From positions 48,773,644-48,837,643 of the forward strand of contig CP141142.1 of the NCBI GenBank assembly GCA_035235625.1: DNA of 64,000 nucleotides, read 5' to 3'. The notes beneath the pieces were generated by a model. It was not told the DNA's origin. It saw nothing but the letters and a program-made list of their open reading frames with translations, and searched no databases. Below, one piece after another: positions 11,540 through 24,700 of the stretch. The stretch's first letter is position 1. Every line of letters starts with the position of its first letter. Both the position numbers and the translations under genes were made by a program. This DNA comes from Saururus chinensis (Eukaryota > Streptophyta > Magnoliopsida > Piperales > Saururaceae).

Positions 11540-12790
11540 TTACAAAAAAGAGGAGGGAATTGATCTAGCATCAGCTTTTGGGTTCTGTCTGAAGGAGCTT
11601 GATGTAACCGCCATAGAAGGCATACTTTCATCCCTCTCATCTTCAGAACGTTGGTTCCTGGAGGCTATGTTCACCTGGAAGGGGATCATGGATGGAGCAC
11701 TAATTGAATGGACAGATGTGGCGATAGGACTTGACAGAAGATTTTGTGAACTCGGGTTCAGCATTTGAACATGGTTGATGTGCTTTGAATCTAAATCTGT
11801 AGCCGCTGTGCTAACATATGAAGGCAACATAGAGGGCGCTATGCCAGATGGGTAAAATAGCAACTGAGACCCTGTTGAAAGCGAGAGTGAGGATGGCATT
11901 GCTGCAGAACTACTATCTTCTGTTTGTTGGGAAGACAATCCAACTCCACCAATGTGGGAGACAAAGGAACTTGATGGAGCTTCCCACTGAAAATAGGAAG
12001 CATATGGAACCACATTGTTTATGAAGCCAGTGAGTGTTGATTGACTCGTCCTAGAATGGGCGCTCTGGTTCATCATAGCTGCAGCGGCACCGTGAACAAC
12101 ACTAGGGCCTTCATGGTTCTCCTGCTCAATCATCTTGAGCCAATTAGTTCCTTTACCAACTGATTGCTTACTTTGCTCCCTCATCAATTTAGCATCTGAG
12201 TTCCAATCATTTTCATTGTTCTCATTTTGGATTACCTTTAACGATGCTAGAGCTGAGTAATTAGCATTGCCACCGAAGCTTGGGGTCATTTCATGGGGAA
12301 CCAGCATTGGTTGAGCATACTGGACCAGATTTTCAATTGGCATTTGGAGGGGAGGAAGCTTATCGATGTCATTCTGTGCAGCTTCTAGCAGCCAATCCAC
12401 CACTTTGCTGGGTTGATTCAAACCAAGTCGTTCTTGAAGGTCATACAACTGAATTGCTGTTTGGACGGAAAGCCTTACCCGTCTGTCTCTTAATCCTCTC
12501 ACAGTGCAGACCTTGCTATGCCTGTCCTTTCCTCCGAATGAACGCGAAACTCTTACTATCCGTGGATCCTTTGCGAGTTGCCATGGTCTTGAGTTTGATG
12601 GTCCTCTAGGTATCTTTCCATCATCGGTGTTTTCTCGCCTAGCTGAAGCATCCTTCTCTCTTGAACTCCTAAATATGTTCAGATTGTTTTCGCAAGTAAT
12701 TAACAGAACACAAGATAAAATCAAATTGGATTTCTGACTTAAATCTCCTTTTAATCCAGCTTGTTCTATATATGTTGTAGAAGCATGCAC
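11540..12790 (-). CDS. TCP transcription factor, class II CIN type (TCP5/13/17-like)
   Basis: A DNA-binding regulator of leaf and organ growth, by family. The frame gives 416 residues. The TCP domain spans about residues 87-146: a basic region [20 protein letters not shown], then a helix-loop-helix ending [18 protein letters not shown]. The longer basic region marks class II, and the preceding [16 protein letters not shown] is typical of the TCP5/13/17 group, which lacks the miR319 site of the TCP4 group. The rest is Ser/Gln/Asn-rich, as usual, and the stop is TAA. The only Met before the domain is at residue 1, and residues 1-40 look unlike family N-termini. From about residue 41 (RSSREKD...DGK) the protein looks normal, and a splice acceptor (ATATTTAG/G) lies just there. 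The real start may therefore be in an upstream exon. The 3' UTR lies to the left, below 11540. Confidence 0.93.
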   Translation of the reverse strand: MHASTTYIEQAGLKGDLSQKSNLILSCVLLITCENNLNIFRSSREKDASARRENTDDGKIPRGPSNSRPWQLAKDPRIVRVSRSFGGKDRHSKVCTVRGLRDRRVRLSVQTAIQLYDLQERLGLNQPSKVVDWLLEAAQNDIDKLPPLQMPIENLVQYAQPMLVPHEMTPSFGGNANYSALASLKVIQNENNENDWNSDAKLMREQSKQSVGKGTNWLKMIEQENHEGPSVVHGAAAAMMNQSAHSRTSQSTLTGFINNVVPYASYFQWEAPSSSFVSHIGGVGLSSQQTEDSSSAAMPSSLSLSTGSQLLFYPSGIAPSMLPSYVSTAATDLDSKHINHVQMLNPSSQNLLSSPIATSVHSISAPSMIPFQVNIASRNQRSEDERDESMPSMAVTSSSFRQNPKADARSIPSSFL

Positions 12791-15700
12791 TCATGCATGT
12801 AGATTTGTGAAATTTGAGTTTTATCTGTTGCAGCATCTTGATATTTTATATCATTATCAAAACACTTAACCGTGCAGATCAAACATTGTTCTCTTTGAAC
12901 TACAAAAATCCATGGTTTCGGAACCATCTATTAAAAATTTCACCAAGCGAGCATATGATCTGCAACTTTAAGAAAATTATCCTAAGCAATCTGTAGGGCT
13001 TCAGAAAAAAAAAGATTATACTATTTTTTTTTCTTCAGTTTTCATTCACTTCTGATCTTTGAAAAGATGCCTCAGTCCTCATGTTAGCTTCCTATATTTT
13101 ACTTTCCAATGAAGTGTAAGATGAAGCTCTTTAATTTAGGTTGGGTTTCCATTGAACTCTGATGAACCCAGAGTTACAAGAGTGTATTTTTTGTCTGATA
13201 ATTAGAAAGTCGAAAAAATTTCAGTAAAGAAAGATCTTTAATAATAGTGGTTATAAATTCTTGCAAACAGCAAGGAACAAGGATAACAAAGAAGACTTAC
13301 ATGTGAATGAAAATTTTGATCCATACATCTCAGAGAAAATGAAGTTCCACTGACAAGATATATAGTTTAGAAGAAAGCAATCCATGGAATCATCTCTAGC
13401 CGTGGAATGTTTTGCAGGAAACAAAGGCGTAGCTAGCACTGCACACACTTGCAAGGTGGAGATATCGAGAGGAAGGAAGCTACACAGAAGACTCCATATT
13501 TGTTTTGGTAAAGAAGAGATGCCGGAATTGGACGAGCAAGACCCCAAGGAAGCCAAAAAAGGAGGAAAAAGGTATGGCTCAACCACAAACAAGTGGTGTG
13601 GATTCACGCCTATCAAATAATTGCGTCCGGTCATTATTTCACATCACTGAACAAATAGATGCGAAAACCATTACGCCATTTGAAGAAGGTGGGTTGGTCT
13701 TGGCCTGTCGCCTTCAGTTGGTTTCTCAGCAGTTTCACCGACCAAAAAGTTTGATTTTTAACCCCCGCTGGATTTATCTTGCATCCATTTAGATGCCAAA
13801 TAGAATGCTTCGTCGTCTGTAAGATTTTCCAATTTGTTCATTCAATATGTGCTGAAATCCCCAGTGAGGAAGACTTATCTACTACATACAAGCAAGGATA
13901 TATTATTGGATGGTTGGACACTGATGGTTAGATACTGACAGGTACAAGGAAAAATGCTGTGCAGAATTTGGATACAGTGTCATTTTGTGCCGGAATATTT
14001 TGTTGCTTTGCTAATCTTTGTTTGAGCCTTAATGTCAAAGCATTCTTTTGCTTTCCAATTATGGATATTATCAAGAAATAAAAAATGAAGATGTTGAGCT
14101 AAATACTGATTAATCGGTACTTTCTTATTGAGGCTGTTCAACTCTATACATGCCAAGTTTAGAGCATAAGCAGTTCTTGGTAGGAACTGATAATGCTAGT
14201 GTGTATGACTAGCCATGGCTCAACTCAATCCAATTCCTTAAATTTCCAATTTAATTAGAGGGAAAACCAGAAAGAATGGAAATTCCTTACAATCGTATCT
14301 ATACATGATCGTATCTATACAAGCTTGAGGATTTTTCGTCAATTGGAAAGAAGGTCTAATGGTGGGGGCTGATAAAAATTTGTGGTAAGGAACCTAGGAG
14401 AGAAAAGAGCATTCTCATATGGATGCGAAGCTGTAGGTATTTAGGGGAGGGACCAGCATGGCTTCTTTAAAAATCTAATCAGTAGGGTGAGGACCACACA
14501 GCTTGCCTGCCAATAGTGCAGGAAGGCTTTCATGGAACAAGTTGAGCCTTGTAGAGACATCTCACTATCACAGTAGATAATAGGATGGCATCTTATTATC
14601 TTCACATATCCCAGTCCAACTGGTGACCTTTCTGGGAATCAGAAAACAATTAGAAGCAGAAATTTGGAGTCTAGTCATTATGTCCCGTACTCTTCAACTC
14701 ACCCCGCACTAAATCCATGTCCATAATTTTTTCAAGATATTGTAACCAATAATGACTCCTTCACATACGGTGTAAGAGATGGTTCTAGTATACGCAATAA
14801 CTATGTAGTTTAAGCTCACATAAATTATGGTCAGCATGGGCCATAATGGCCGTATTTATGCAACTTTATTAAACAAGATACAACTCAAAGTCCATTTGTG
14901 CAGTTACGTTGTTGCTAACGTTATTTGAAGGACACTAATCCATCTTATCATCTTCTCCATATCCAGGTTTCAAAATACTAACGCATATGTCCAGATTATC
15001 GTTTGCTTGGAGTCAATCCAAGGTTGTTTTAAACATGATTAACACGTTAATTTTAAACACAGAACTGCGATTAGGGGAGACTTATGAAGAAAAGGAACTC
15101 GAACACCTGGGGTGGTCTTTTAACCAAAGACAAGTCTCACTGAGTGATGCACTTGCACTTTACCATTCTCATCTCTTGTCACTTGATTTACAAATTCCTG
15201 CAACTCGTATCCCTAATAATATTTCTACACAAATTTAATTTGTCATCTGCGACTCCCTGCTCCATCTGCAGTCCTTACAGCTTTTCCATACCAACAACAA
15301 AATCAGCAGTTTTTTAACCTTGCACAATCAAATGTGTGTTTTTTTTTCCATACAAGGTAGATTGAATGATTAGGAAAGAATAAAATTATTTGATTAAGGC
15401 TTCTGGTGAATTCGATGACGAGGCTGAAAAGTTTATACCAGAATAGGAAAGACCATCTAAGGGTTTTTGCTTCTTATCCGATCGTGGGTGTGGTGGAAGA
15501 TCAAAAGATTTATGCTTGTTTCTTTATTTGTCCAGTGAGATTCGAGCAGAACATGACAGATGCTGATGAAGCATCTAATCAGACGACTTATCACCATTTC
15601 TGTGGGCACCGAGGACTGAGAAACTTCTCTGCTAATAAGTTGAAAGTCTTACCAGTTTTACAGTTTCCCAAAAGGAAACAAACGCGTTTGTGTTTTGTGC

Positions 15701-17480
15701 CTAGTAATGTGGGAAGGATGATCATGAATAATCTTTACTGATCTGAACTGAGATTCGAGCAGAACACTTTGGAAATATTATTATATGTAAAATTGTGATG
15801 ATCATCGATCGTGCGTGTTCCTAGCGATATTCCGAATCCAGAATATCTCCAGTCAAATTTCTATGATTGATATAAGTTTATGTAATTTCATGGCATCATT
15901 GCTGAAATGAGGATAGTTTACATGTGAAGACCAGAAACATGTCGCCATTGGCGTATGATTTGCTGTTGAAAGATCACCTGTAGTATCTACTTGAATAATA
16001 AGTGACAATTCATTAAACAATCATGGGACGGGTTCAGCTTAACTTCAGCCACTTTTGTTGACATGTTTAACGCACGTGCTTTGACAACCCCCCACTGATT
16101 CTCTTTCAGTAACTGGTGATTGATGGAACTTCTAGGTTGGGCAGCTACCACTCATCCCAAGATGCTTAAGTTAGCATCCGATTCCTATCTAATGATGCAT
16201 TGTGTCAAATCCTTTCGGGCTTAATTATGCTAATTGTGTTTATCTATGCTGAGAAATGGGAGAAGAAGTTGGCGGAGAACTTCCCTTCTGTCTTATTTTC
16301 CATATCCTGGGACACAGCCGTTTTTCAGAGCAGAAATAACGAACAGTGCAAGTTGCTTTTGTTTTGTCTCCCTTCCAAACATCTGAAAAGAAATAAAGTA
16401 GTGGGAGGAGAATAGAAGCGGAGTAGGGTGAAAGAAGATGAAAGAGGCGTCATAAAGAGACTGTAATGACTGCAGTATTTTCATTGCAGACAGATGGTGC
16501 AGTTCCTCCCTTCTGGCGGGCACACTTTGCATTATTTAATAAATGTTTACAGCGTGCATGCATTGCCATGCATACAGCATGCCTCTTGTCCTTCTCCTTC
16601 CTCTTATGCAATTATCTCTGCTTTCCACTTTAGTCGCTTTCTCCTCTATCAGTCATTTTCACCCTCTCAGACAAAGAAAAATAAATGCATACAAGAACCC
16701 CAGTTGCAGGCTTGCAGCTTGAGTAGTAGTTGTTGAACAATAGTGGCACTTACAAGTTACAATGACTACACCATTCCTTAATAAAGCAGCATTAGATTGG
16801 ACTCAGTATTAATTGGCTACACTGGCCCCTATACTAACAGCATATGCAGGTATTAATTAACTAGCCCAGTAAATTTGGATCGTATTTTACGTGAATCAGA
16901 GATACCATACCTACGAGAACAATCGAAAATGTTTTGCAACTTGCCCACATAGGGCGAGTTGCCCTTTAAGTACTACGGTCCGAGAATTGTTTAAACCCAG
17001 CCCTGTCAAGGATCCGGATTTGTGGCCGGGTCGATTCAACCGGGGGTCCACCCCTATACCCCCCCTCAACCCTAACCTTTAATTAGCCGCTACCCTCATT
17101 CATCCTTCCCTATCTCCCTTTCCCCTTAATTTCCCCTCCCCAATCTTCTCCCTCGTCTCTTGCCCGCCAAGCTGCCATGCCCTTAATTTCCTCCTCCTCC
17201 TCCTCCTCTCCCTCTCCCTTTGGGGCTATAAGCCCCGGTCTTCTAATTACCATGGCGGCACTAACTGCATGCCTCTTCCCCTATCCTCTGTCCTTCTCCT
17301 TCGCTCCAATATAAAAAGCTCCACAGCCCCAACGAGGAGGAGCGCTCTCCTTCGCCATTGGATCCCCTCCTCCCCAACCCACGACCACCTTCCAATCTTC
17401 CTCCCCTTTTATGAGTGTTTTTTTTCTTTGCTAAAACCCAGATCGTCTCTGTCGTCCGAGTCACCGGTTCGATAATTTTT
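12791..17480. other. Upstream region of the TCP gene, no further gene recognised
   Basis: This should hold the TCP promoter and perhaps 5' UTR exons on the minus strand, but I could not place them. Open frames at 13251-13634 (minus) and 15406-15741 (plus) have no recognisable domain. From 17040 to 17430 the plus strand is strongly CT-rich, with CAACCCTAACC near 17068, a GGGGCTATAAGCCCC palindrome at about 17222 and a TATAAAAA near 17310. This could be a promoter or leader, but no coding frame follows. Confidence 0.4.
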
Positions 17481-18858
17481 TAACCATGCCCTAGGTTGGT
17501 CTGGGTTTTAAAACGAAACCCTATGTGGCCTAGTTACTTAAGCTAATTTTTCTACTCTTTTTTTTTATATTAAAAGTCTTACTCCTAAATAAATAATATT
17601 AATATCCATATTGTCGTACCATGTCGAATTAAACTTGGTATAAAGTTTTGTTAGACACAAAGTGAAGTGGGAATGTTAACATCATTTTCCTATTGTTATG
17701 TGAGAACGACTTTTCTATACCAGGTTATTTGATCAACATCCTTCTTTAAAACACATTCTTCCTTTAAAGCCAAAAAAGTCAAAAGGAAACAAAATAATTG
17801 CAATTTAATACCAAATGTTTATAGATTATATCCTGACTTAGAGTGTTGTACATGCTAAGGGGAATGGTGGTGAGATATAATGCACTAAGAGGTTGGTTTC
17901 CTTGACCCTTCTAGTTGGGTCATGATTGGACATTCGGTCCCTCCAAAAAAACTGAAAGTTTTGTTTGGAAAGAAAAGTTGTTTAAATCTATTGGTACTTA
18001 AAAATAACAGGATAAATTAAAGAACAAATGTACATTCAGCTGGTTCGACTTTATTAACAAGAATTACACTTAGAATGTATGTCGGATATATGCTAAAACG
18101 GAACTGGGAGCAACAGATTGGTAACGAACAAGGATGGTGCTGAGAACATGTCGAGGAAGCAATCTGATCCTTTCATATTTCACCTCAGACGACTACGATG
18201 AAGGGTGTACCTTACGTACAGTGGGGGGAAAAAAAGGAGGCTCACTTCCAGTAGTTTGAGAGGATGTTGAGTAGCAACTACTTCATGGCCCCCCGTTTTT
18301 AATTTTTGGCAGCAAGGCAAGCTCTGCTTGGCATTAAATTTGAATGAGATAAAAAAGGAAAAAGACAAAACAAACATCTGGTTAAGGCTTTCAATGGGAT
18401 TTCATAAACGTTATGTGAAGAGAAGTTTATGAAAAAGAAACATGCTTGCTTTAATTAGGATATCAATTGGACTCCGTACACCATAATGCTCTTGTAGGGG
18501 CCATAATGAAAAAAATCTCTTGGGCTTAGGAATTTAGTTAATTAATACCTTGGAAGGTTTTAAGAACCGAAGCTCCAAAGTCTTCATAGATAGGCAGTAC
18601 ATGTGTGAAAGCTAAGAGCAAGGCAGGGTGGAGCATTAGACTTTCAAGTTCTCATTTTTACTCTTCTTCTAATTGTAACATTAATCATATTTATCTCAAT
18701 AATATTATTCAAATATGGTTCCGTGATTTTTTGTGTATGCTTGTATAGCTTTTTATTATTTTTTAAGAATTTTTTTTTACTATTAAGACTATTTTTTTAT
18801 GATTTATTTGTTGGAATAGAGCTTAATTAGGTTTACAATAATAGGGATTGATAAATTA

Positions 18859-18965
18859 TATTCCTCTATTCTAAATTAATAGCTATATTTAATTTTTTAA
18901 AATAAATTAATTTTAATTTATTTTAAAAAATCAAATATAGCTATTAATTTGATATAGAGGGAGTA
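18859..18965. mobile_element. Stowaway-like MITE (family M1)
   Basis: A hairpin of about 107 bp flanked by TA. The left arm CTAAATTAATAGCTATATTT pairs almost perfectly with the right arm, which ends ...ATAGAGGGAGTA. The terminal CTCCCTC sequence and TA flank fit Tc1/mariner-type Stowaway MITEs. Related copies lie at 41566-41855, 63623-63720 and 63797-64000, with single ends near 28785 and 35440. Confidence 0.8.
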
Positions 18966-19605
18966 ATTTTGAGTAATGTTATTTTAACGTAAAAATTTTC
19001 ATGTCAAAATGCTGCTTCCTCCTTCTTACACCGTTGATGAGTGGGTCTCACTCACCCACTCATTAATGGTGTGGGAATGATGAAGTAGTGTGTTTTGGCA
19101 TATAAATCTTAAAGTCATGAAAATATTTTTTAATAATTTTAGTATATACATGTATGTACTGGGGTAGTACACAACAACATCTTAGTAAAAGGGGCAAATA
19201 TTGGGTGATGGTCAATACATGTATATATAAAATACATTTGTTGTTAGAAGAATAGTTGACATGTGAGGGATAATATAAATAACTTTTATTTGATTTGTAG
19301 ATTAATAGAAGAAAATGATATACGTTATTTTCTAATAATTAATAGTTTTATTTTTATTTTAACACATTTAACATATGAAAAAATATATTCACTTATTGGA
19401 TATGTTAAAGCTCATATTAACAATGAGAATGACCAACACCAGATTAAAGCTGCTGCTGTCTTGCCTATAATTAAAAAAATGGTTAGCATTTCTTGTGGAT
19501 ATGCAAATGAATCTATTAGCAAATTATTAGATGAAGTTACATAGCTGGAGCTTTCTGAACCAAACTAAGCTTGGTCAAACATGGTAAAAGAAATATATTA
19601 ACAAG
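18966..19605. other. Intergenic, AT-rich; one short frame of unknown meaning
   Basis: A 93-codon frame at 19263-19544 (plus), ending KLLDEVT, has a plausible protein-like second half (IYSLIGYVKAHINNEND) but no family I recognise. No promoter or splice context supports it. It may be a transposon-borne scrap. Confidence 0.3.
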
Positions 19606-19660
19606 GTCGTTGTAGTATAGTGGTGACTGGTGAGCATTCACGCATGTACCTGTCAGGAAA
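19606..19660 (+). pseudogene. tRNA-Asp-like 5' half, degenerate
   Basis: GTCGTTGTAGTATAGTGGT matches the acceptor and D-arm of plant tRNA-Asp(GUC). Next comes a short duplication (GGTGACTGGTGA) and then an anticodon-arm-like stretch CACGCATGTACCTGTCA. No TTCGA-type T-arm or matching 3' acceptor follows, so it cannot be a functional tRNA. It could be a pseudogene or the head of a tRNA-derived SINE. Confidence 0.4.
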
Positions 19661-20798
19661 AAAAACAGGTAAAACAGTATTCAAAAGGGATGTGATACAC
19701 ACAACTGAGACGTTTACGCATGTGCAGTTGCATTCCATTTTTAAAGAACATAGTTGTTCAGCTACATAAATATGATATTGAATTCTTATGCCTTCATCTG
19801 CTGCATGGACCATGAGGCAACATCTAAAATCATTTTATATTCCAGGATAGGACCGGCGCGTGAGAATGTCAATTGGCAACACACACCAGTAGACTTCAAT
19901 ATTCAGAACAAGAGCAGTACTGAGATTGTTTTGAAGTTGGTCAGTACTTATTGGTATGGCTTTTTTGTTTCCTTTACGTTTATCTGTCACTGTTGAATGT
20001 TTAATTTGCTTAATTAACTGAGAAGATTAATTAATAATCCGTTTGTAATTATAACTTAGTTGGTAATAATATTTATTTCTTTGACAAATGGATACAATTT
20101 TTATTGAGTTAAGTTAAATATAATAATAACCCTTTCTTAATCGTTTAAGATTTTGGGAAACTTAATTATCTTAACAAAAGGCAAGGACTTGGGTTTGAAT
20201 CCTACGTGAGCATATTTTCTCCTATTTGTGTTTCGGGGCATATTTTTTAAGATTACGATTTATTATCCTCCTCTTCTGTTATAATGTCCATGTATTAAAG
20301 TTTGGGGGGGTGCTTGCACATGCTGAGGGAGCATTGAGTTGAGTTAAATATTATAATAACTATTTTTAAACAGCTCAAATTTTTAAAAAACCTAATTATC
20401 TTAATAATTCTTGTATGTTAATTTTTTTTATAATAATTATTGAAGTAATATAATAATAAAAAAAACGTGGCTATTTAGACTCCTATTTTTTCCCTTTGCC
20501 CCCCATTCCTTTTTTACCTCACCATCTTTTATTAAAATTTTCCACATCCCCTATTTTTAACTCATTTTTCTTCTTCGCTTCTTCCTTATTCTTCTCCGGC
20601 GCTGGCATCAATACCGACGACCTTTTTTCACCGCCGCAGCTGATCGCTATCGACCGTTTCAACAGCGACAGTGCACTAGTCGTGGCCATAGGGCTGGCCA
20701 GATCTAGCCAGCGCGCAGTCGCTAATTGCGACCCGCAGAGGTCACAGCCGTTGGATGTGACCAACGGCCACTAATCACAACCCGCAAAGGCCGCGACC
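19661..20798. other. Intergenic, with a diverged direct repeat
   Basis: A stretch of about 75 bp at about 20105-20180 (TTGAGTTAAGTTAAATATAA onward) recurs, diverged, at about 20335-20410. From 20590 to 20795 the DNA is GC-richer and has short internal repeats (GCGACCCGCAGAGG / ACAACCCGCAAAGG). No gene is recognised. Confidence 0.5.
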
Positions 20799-21612
20799 TG
20801 TCACGGGGTAGCGAAACAAACTATCTGTGGCATGTGCTGGGGTGCACACACGTGTGGAAGTATTGTATACAAAGTGGGTACACATTGTGAGAATTACTCA
20901 TAGTGTTGCACACCATATATGTAGGCGTTGGGGGAAGGCCCTCAACGTTGTGCAAAAAGCACACAACGATACGCACACATAATTGGCTATGTTATGACAC
21001 ATGGCCGACTAGTACATATTTGGATACTTAAGATGTCCCTTCCGCCCTATATAGTGTTGGAGAGTCCTTGGAAGTGATTTCGAGTCGTTTGGCAAACTTT
21101 GGACGAACCATGCTTGTACAACCACTTTGGCTGCCACTCCAGCAGAATGAAGAAAATCTCTTATACTATGCAGGAGGGACATGGTGAGCTGAAATGATAA
21201 AGTTGTTGGTATAATGTCTAGCCTTACAACCAGCTACCTCAAATGGCAACAAAGTCTTATTACTTTGCAGGAGCCCCATCTATTAGGGGATGAGGCTCTT
21301 TGACCAATCGGGTTGTGTTGGATATAAAGACCCATTCATGCACTTGACTTAAATGAATTGTTCGGATGTCCAAGTTACCTAAGTTAAATCCATGCATTGC
21401 AAGGAGGTGTCCCCCCTCCGGCCAGCTCGCTTGGGAAATGTCCCGACATGTTCATACATCTGCCTTGGGACGGGTTCGTTGTTTGGCTTCGTGGGCTGGA
21501 TGCTTGGTCGAATGATATGAGGTTATGACCTTGACGAAGAATAGTTTATTCACTTAGCTATTTGGTCTTGTAAATGCCGCACAATGGGCATTCCCTGAGT
21601 GCCCCCGTGATA
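20799..21612 (+). mobile_element. Dispersed LTR copy, homologous to 51534-52389 inverted
   Basis: Starts TGTCACGGGGTAG and aligns along its length with the reverse complement of 51534-52389, including a TATA-like CTATATAGTGTTGGAGAGTC block and the closing CTTGACGAAGAATAG block. This copy is more diverged at its right end (...GTGATA, where the other has GTAACA). No target duplication is clear. It is most likely a solo LTR or an LTR-only relic; no coding capacity. Confidence 0.65.
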
Positions 21613-24150
21613 GGCCACCGCTACAGATTGCAACCAGTAGCTACTAGTCGAGGCTGCCGTGGCCGGCCAGCTGGCCTCAGCCGGATCTTCATGCATACAG
21701 TGAAGCTAGATATCTATTTAATCTTTAAATAGAAGCTAAAACTCATTATTGCAAATTTCACGCATACAGTCCATCGCTCCCAGCTTTTTTTGAGGAACAC
21801 GATAAGGAAAACTGTCATGTATCATTAACATCTAATTAATCAAAGTATGATCCACCGTAGTGATTCTCATTTCAAAATCTTGCACTTAAGTAAACAAGCC
21901 CTCTCCTTTCTTTTTTAAGAAATTGCTTTGATCAAAACTTAAAAGGCAGACTGTGCATCCCATGTTGGCACAAATAAAGAGGTGGACTAGCCACTTATAA
22001 AGTAGCCTTTTTCTGCAATCTTACAAAGCAATAACAGTAAAAGTGAATGAGCATCATATGACTAAAGATCAGTACGTACACAAAGCTCTAGATGATAGCT
22101 AGTGGGGGTCTGTGGGGGAGGCATCCCCTACATGTAAAGATCAAAGCTAAAACCCCAGTAGTGGATATCCACGATAAAGAAAGTAGATTAAGCATGCATG
22201 ATCGATGCACTTCGCTCTCTGTTTGCTGCAGTCCCGTGAGGTACTACTACCTCAGCTCTTCAATAATACCCCTATAAAGGAAGCTGGAGATGCTTCTAGG
22301 CAAGTGTGCATAAGAAGCTGCACTCTTTGCCTTAAGTGTTTCTGTCCGAGAGATTCCATTGCCTTCTTATGAGTTCGAGAGCAACAAGTGGGATCATCTT
22401 CATCTTTTACCATTAGGTGGTTGTAACTATAACAAAGTGGGATTCCATTGCCTTCTTATGAGTTCGAGAGCAACAAGTGCTACCTTATTCAGCTCACCAG
22501 GCTTCGGCTTATACATGGACGATTGCTATTCACGGACTATGTTAAGAGGGGTGGGCTGGCTAAAGGGTTGAGAGACTTCTCATCTAAAGATAAGTTTTGT
22601 TAATTGTAATCCTTTAAAAGAGGGTGACATGAAGTTGGCAGTCCACTATAAAAACTTTGTCAATCTGGAAGAATCTTGGGTCTTCGACTATCATTTCTAT
22701 TAGGTGAGATTTCTAAATACCAAGCAACTTGAAGTATTATTATAATCATGATATTTTATGAAGTTAATCTTCAGACTTTTAGTTGATGAAAAGACCACGT
22801 CATGTGAATATTGGTGCATGTGAAGGTTGGATCTCATGACCCACACCCACATCATCATGTTGTGGCCCGTGGTCCCTGCGCAAGTTCGATCACGAGTGCC
22901 GCCCTTTACGACACTGAGAAGTTTCATGTTTCGAAAGTGCCCAGCTGGATCATGAATTGTCACTCTCCAATATTGTAGAGCCAGCTCCCTCTTTGCCCTT
23001 GGTCTTGATTCTTGAAAGGCCTTCTTACCGACGGACAATTCCTGTATGTATGAGTCTTCCTTGTCCCCTATCTGGCAGGGTAGCAGGCGGATGGATAGAG
23101 AAGTAAGATATGTGTTCAGTCTGAAATGAAGAAAGAGTGACCATTTACGGAGTCTTGCCTCTTTTCTGGTTTAGGTCTCGTCATTTTCCCTACAAGATAA
23201 AATTGAATGCCTTTGTAGCATCGTACATAATATTAATAAGAATGAATCGTTGTGTTAACTTCTTGTATTTAATCCAAAAGGACATAATCAGCTGCTACAT
23301 TTACTGCTTTATTAGCTAATATTCTATATATCTTGATAATTACTGGAATAAATCCTCTAACAATATTTGGTGCGACAAAGACTAGAGATCGAACAGTACT
23401 TTTAACTGATCCAAATTTTGGTGCTACTGATGTGAAGCATCAGTTGGTGCTACAAAGACTAGAGAGTACAGTTTAACTAATCCAAATTTTGAGCAACTAA
23501 AAATATTTCTTGCATATTAATAACACCATTTGATGCACTAGGAATTAAGTGATGAGTTTTTTTGTATACTTCTCATTTGTAAACATTAAAAACCGCAATT
23601 TGGAGGAACTCACAGTAAACTGACGGTTGTTTAATGCCTGCAAACACTTGCACAACGTACTAATCATCAGTCAGAAAGTTCCTGCATGGTGCTTAATTAT
23701 TCATGCAATTAGGCGCTTCGCTCTTTGGATGATTTTATCAAAATTCTCTCATATGCTTTATTTTAAAAAAATGTAATTTCCTGTTATGACTGAATTGTGA
23801 AAAGACATGCCCTATTGTGCCTGCCGAATATGGCAATGGATTTTCTCCACCAGGTGGTGTTCGTGATTAGATTTACATTGGCGATGGGCCCTCCCCTGGA
23901 GCTTGTTCTTGATGCTTAGGCTACTTTCGGTTTGTCTTGGTGCCTAACTTTCTATCGGCACTATATTCTAGCATATGTCAATCTGTTGGAGATATTCCAC
24001 AGAGCTAGAGTTTGAGGTATTTTATGACTATGAGGCTCTCATGCATATGCTAATGGTGGAATCGAGCTTTCTGATGCTTTTGTTTCAACAAAGAAAAAAA
24101 GAATTGTGAAGATATATGAGAGAGAAAAAGGTGAGTTTTATGTGGAATAG
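21613..24150. other. Intergenic, no gene recognised
   Basis: No frame with family motifs on either strand. The one clear structure is a perfect 39-bp direct duplication, listed separately. Confidence 0.6.
22352..22479 (+). repeat. 39-bp perfect direct duplication
   Basis: The 39 bases at 22352-22390, starting GATTCCATTGCCTTC, recur without change at 22441-22479, an 89-bp offset with 50 unique bases between. The identity suggests a recent slip or repair duplication. Confidence 0.95.
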
Positions 24151-24179
24151 GACAAAAAGAAGAGTCCTAGTTAGATTCT

Positions 24180-24700
24180 ACTTTATTTTGGGTTTTTATT
24201 GTCTATAAATATAATAAGTAGGGCATGGGTTTATATGAGGAAATAGTCAGACTTATTTGGCTTTTGTGATTGGAGTGAGAATAAAAAGGTGGGTTTTTTT
24301 TTAACTCTTATTTCTTTCGATTTTTTTTTTCACAATAGTTTAAGGATTACTTGTGCTCCTCATGCATGCTTTGGAAGAGGGAAGACTTTGTTTGTGGCTA
24401 AGTTTATTGTAACTTTACTATAGATATAGCGGAACTTGGTTTGGTGGAGTTAGTAATTGGAACGAACCACGTTAAAGTTATGTATTCTGTTGTATTTATT
24501 TAATTTGGCTTAAACTTTAATAAATGTCACTCAATTGGGTTGAAGATAACCCACTATTTGTGCTCTTGTTCCCAACCATATGAATTTTAACTAATTTCTT
24601 AGTATGGTTCATATAAATATTCACCAATTTTGTTGTGTGAATTCATTTATATGTGACTTGTTACATAAAAACACTAGTGATAAACACATCAGATTATAAG
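24180..24700 (+). mobile_element. Possible copia-type LTR remnant
   Basis: TATAAATATAATAAG near 24205 resembles an LTR TATA region. About 250 bases later, GGTGGAGTTAGTAATTGGAACGAACCACG-type sequence (about 24440-24470) resembles the 3' part of copia LTRs, followed by a T-rich stretch. Termini are not defined and no internal coding sequence remains. Confidence 0.35.

Noticed and set aside
13251-13634. Minus-strand frame of 127 codons upstream of the TCP gene
   Set aside because: No domain or compositional signal of a protein; could be leader sequence of the TCP transcript but nothing fixes it.
15406-15741. Plus-strand frame of 111 codons
   Set aside because: No recognisable family, no splice or promoter context; chance frame in intergenic DNA is more likely.
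22840-22960. GCAAGTTCGATCACGAGT, resembling a tRNA T-arm
   Set aside because: No cloverleaf could be formed with the flanking sequence.
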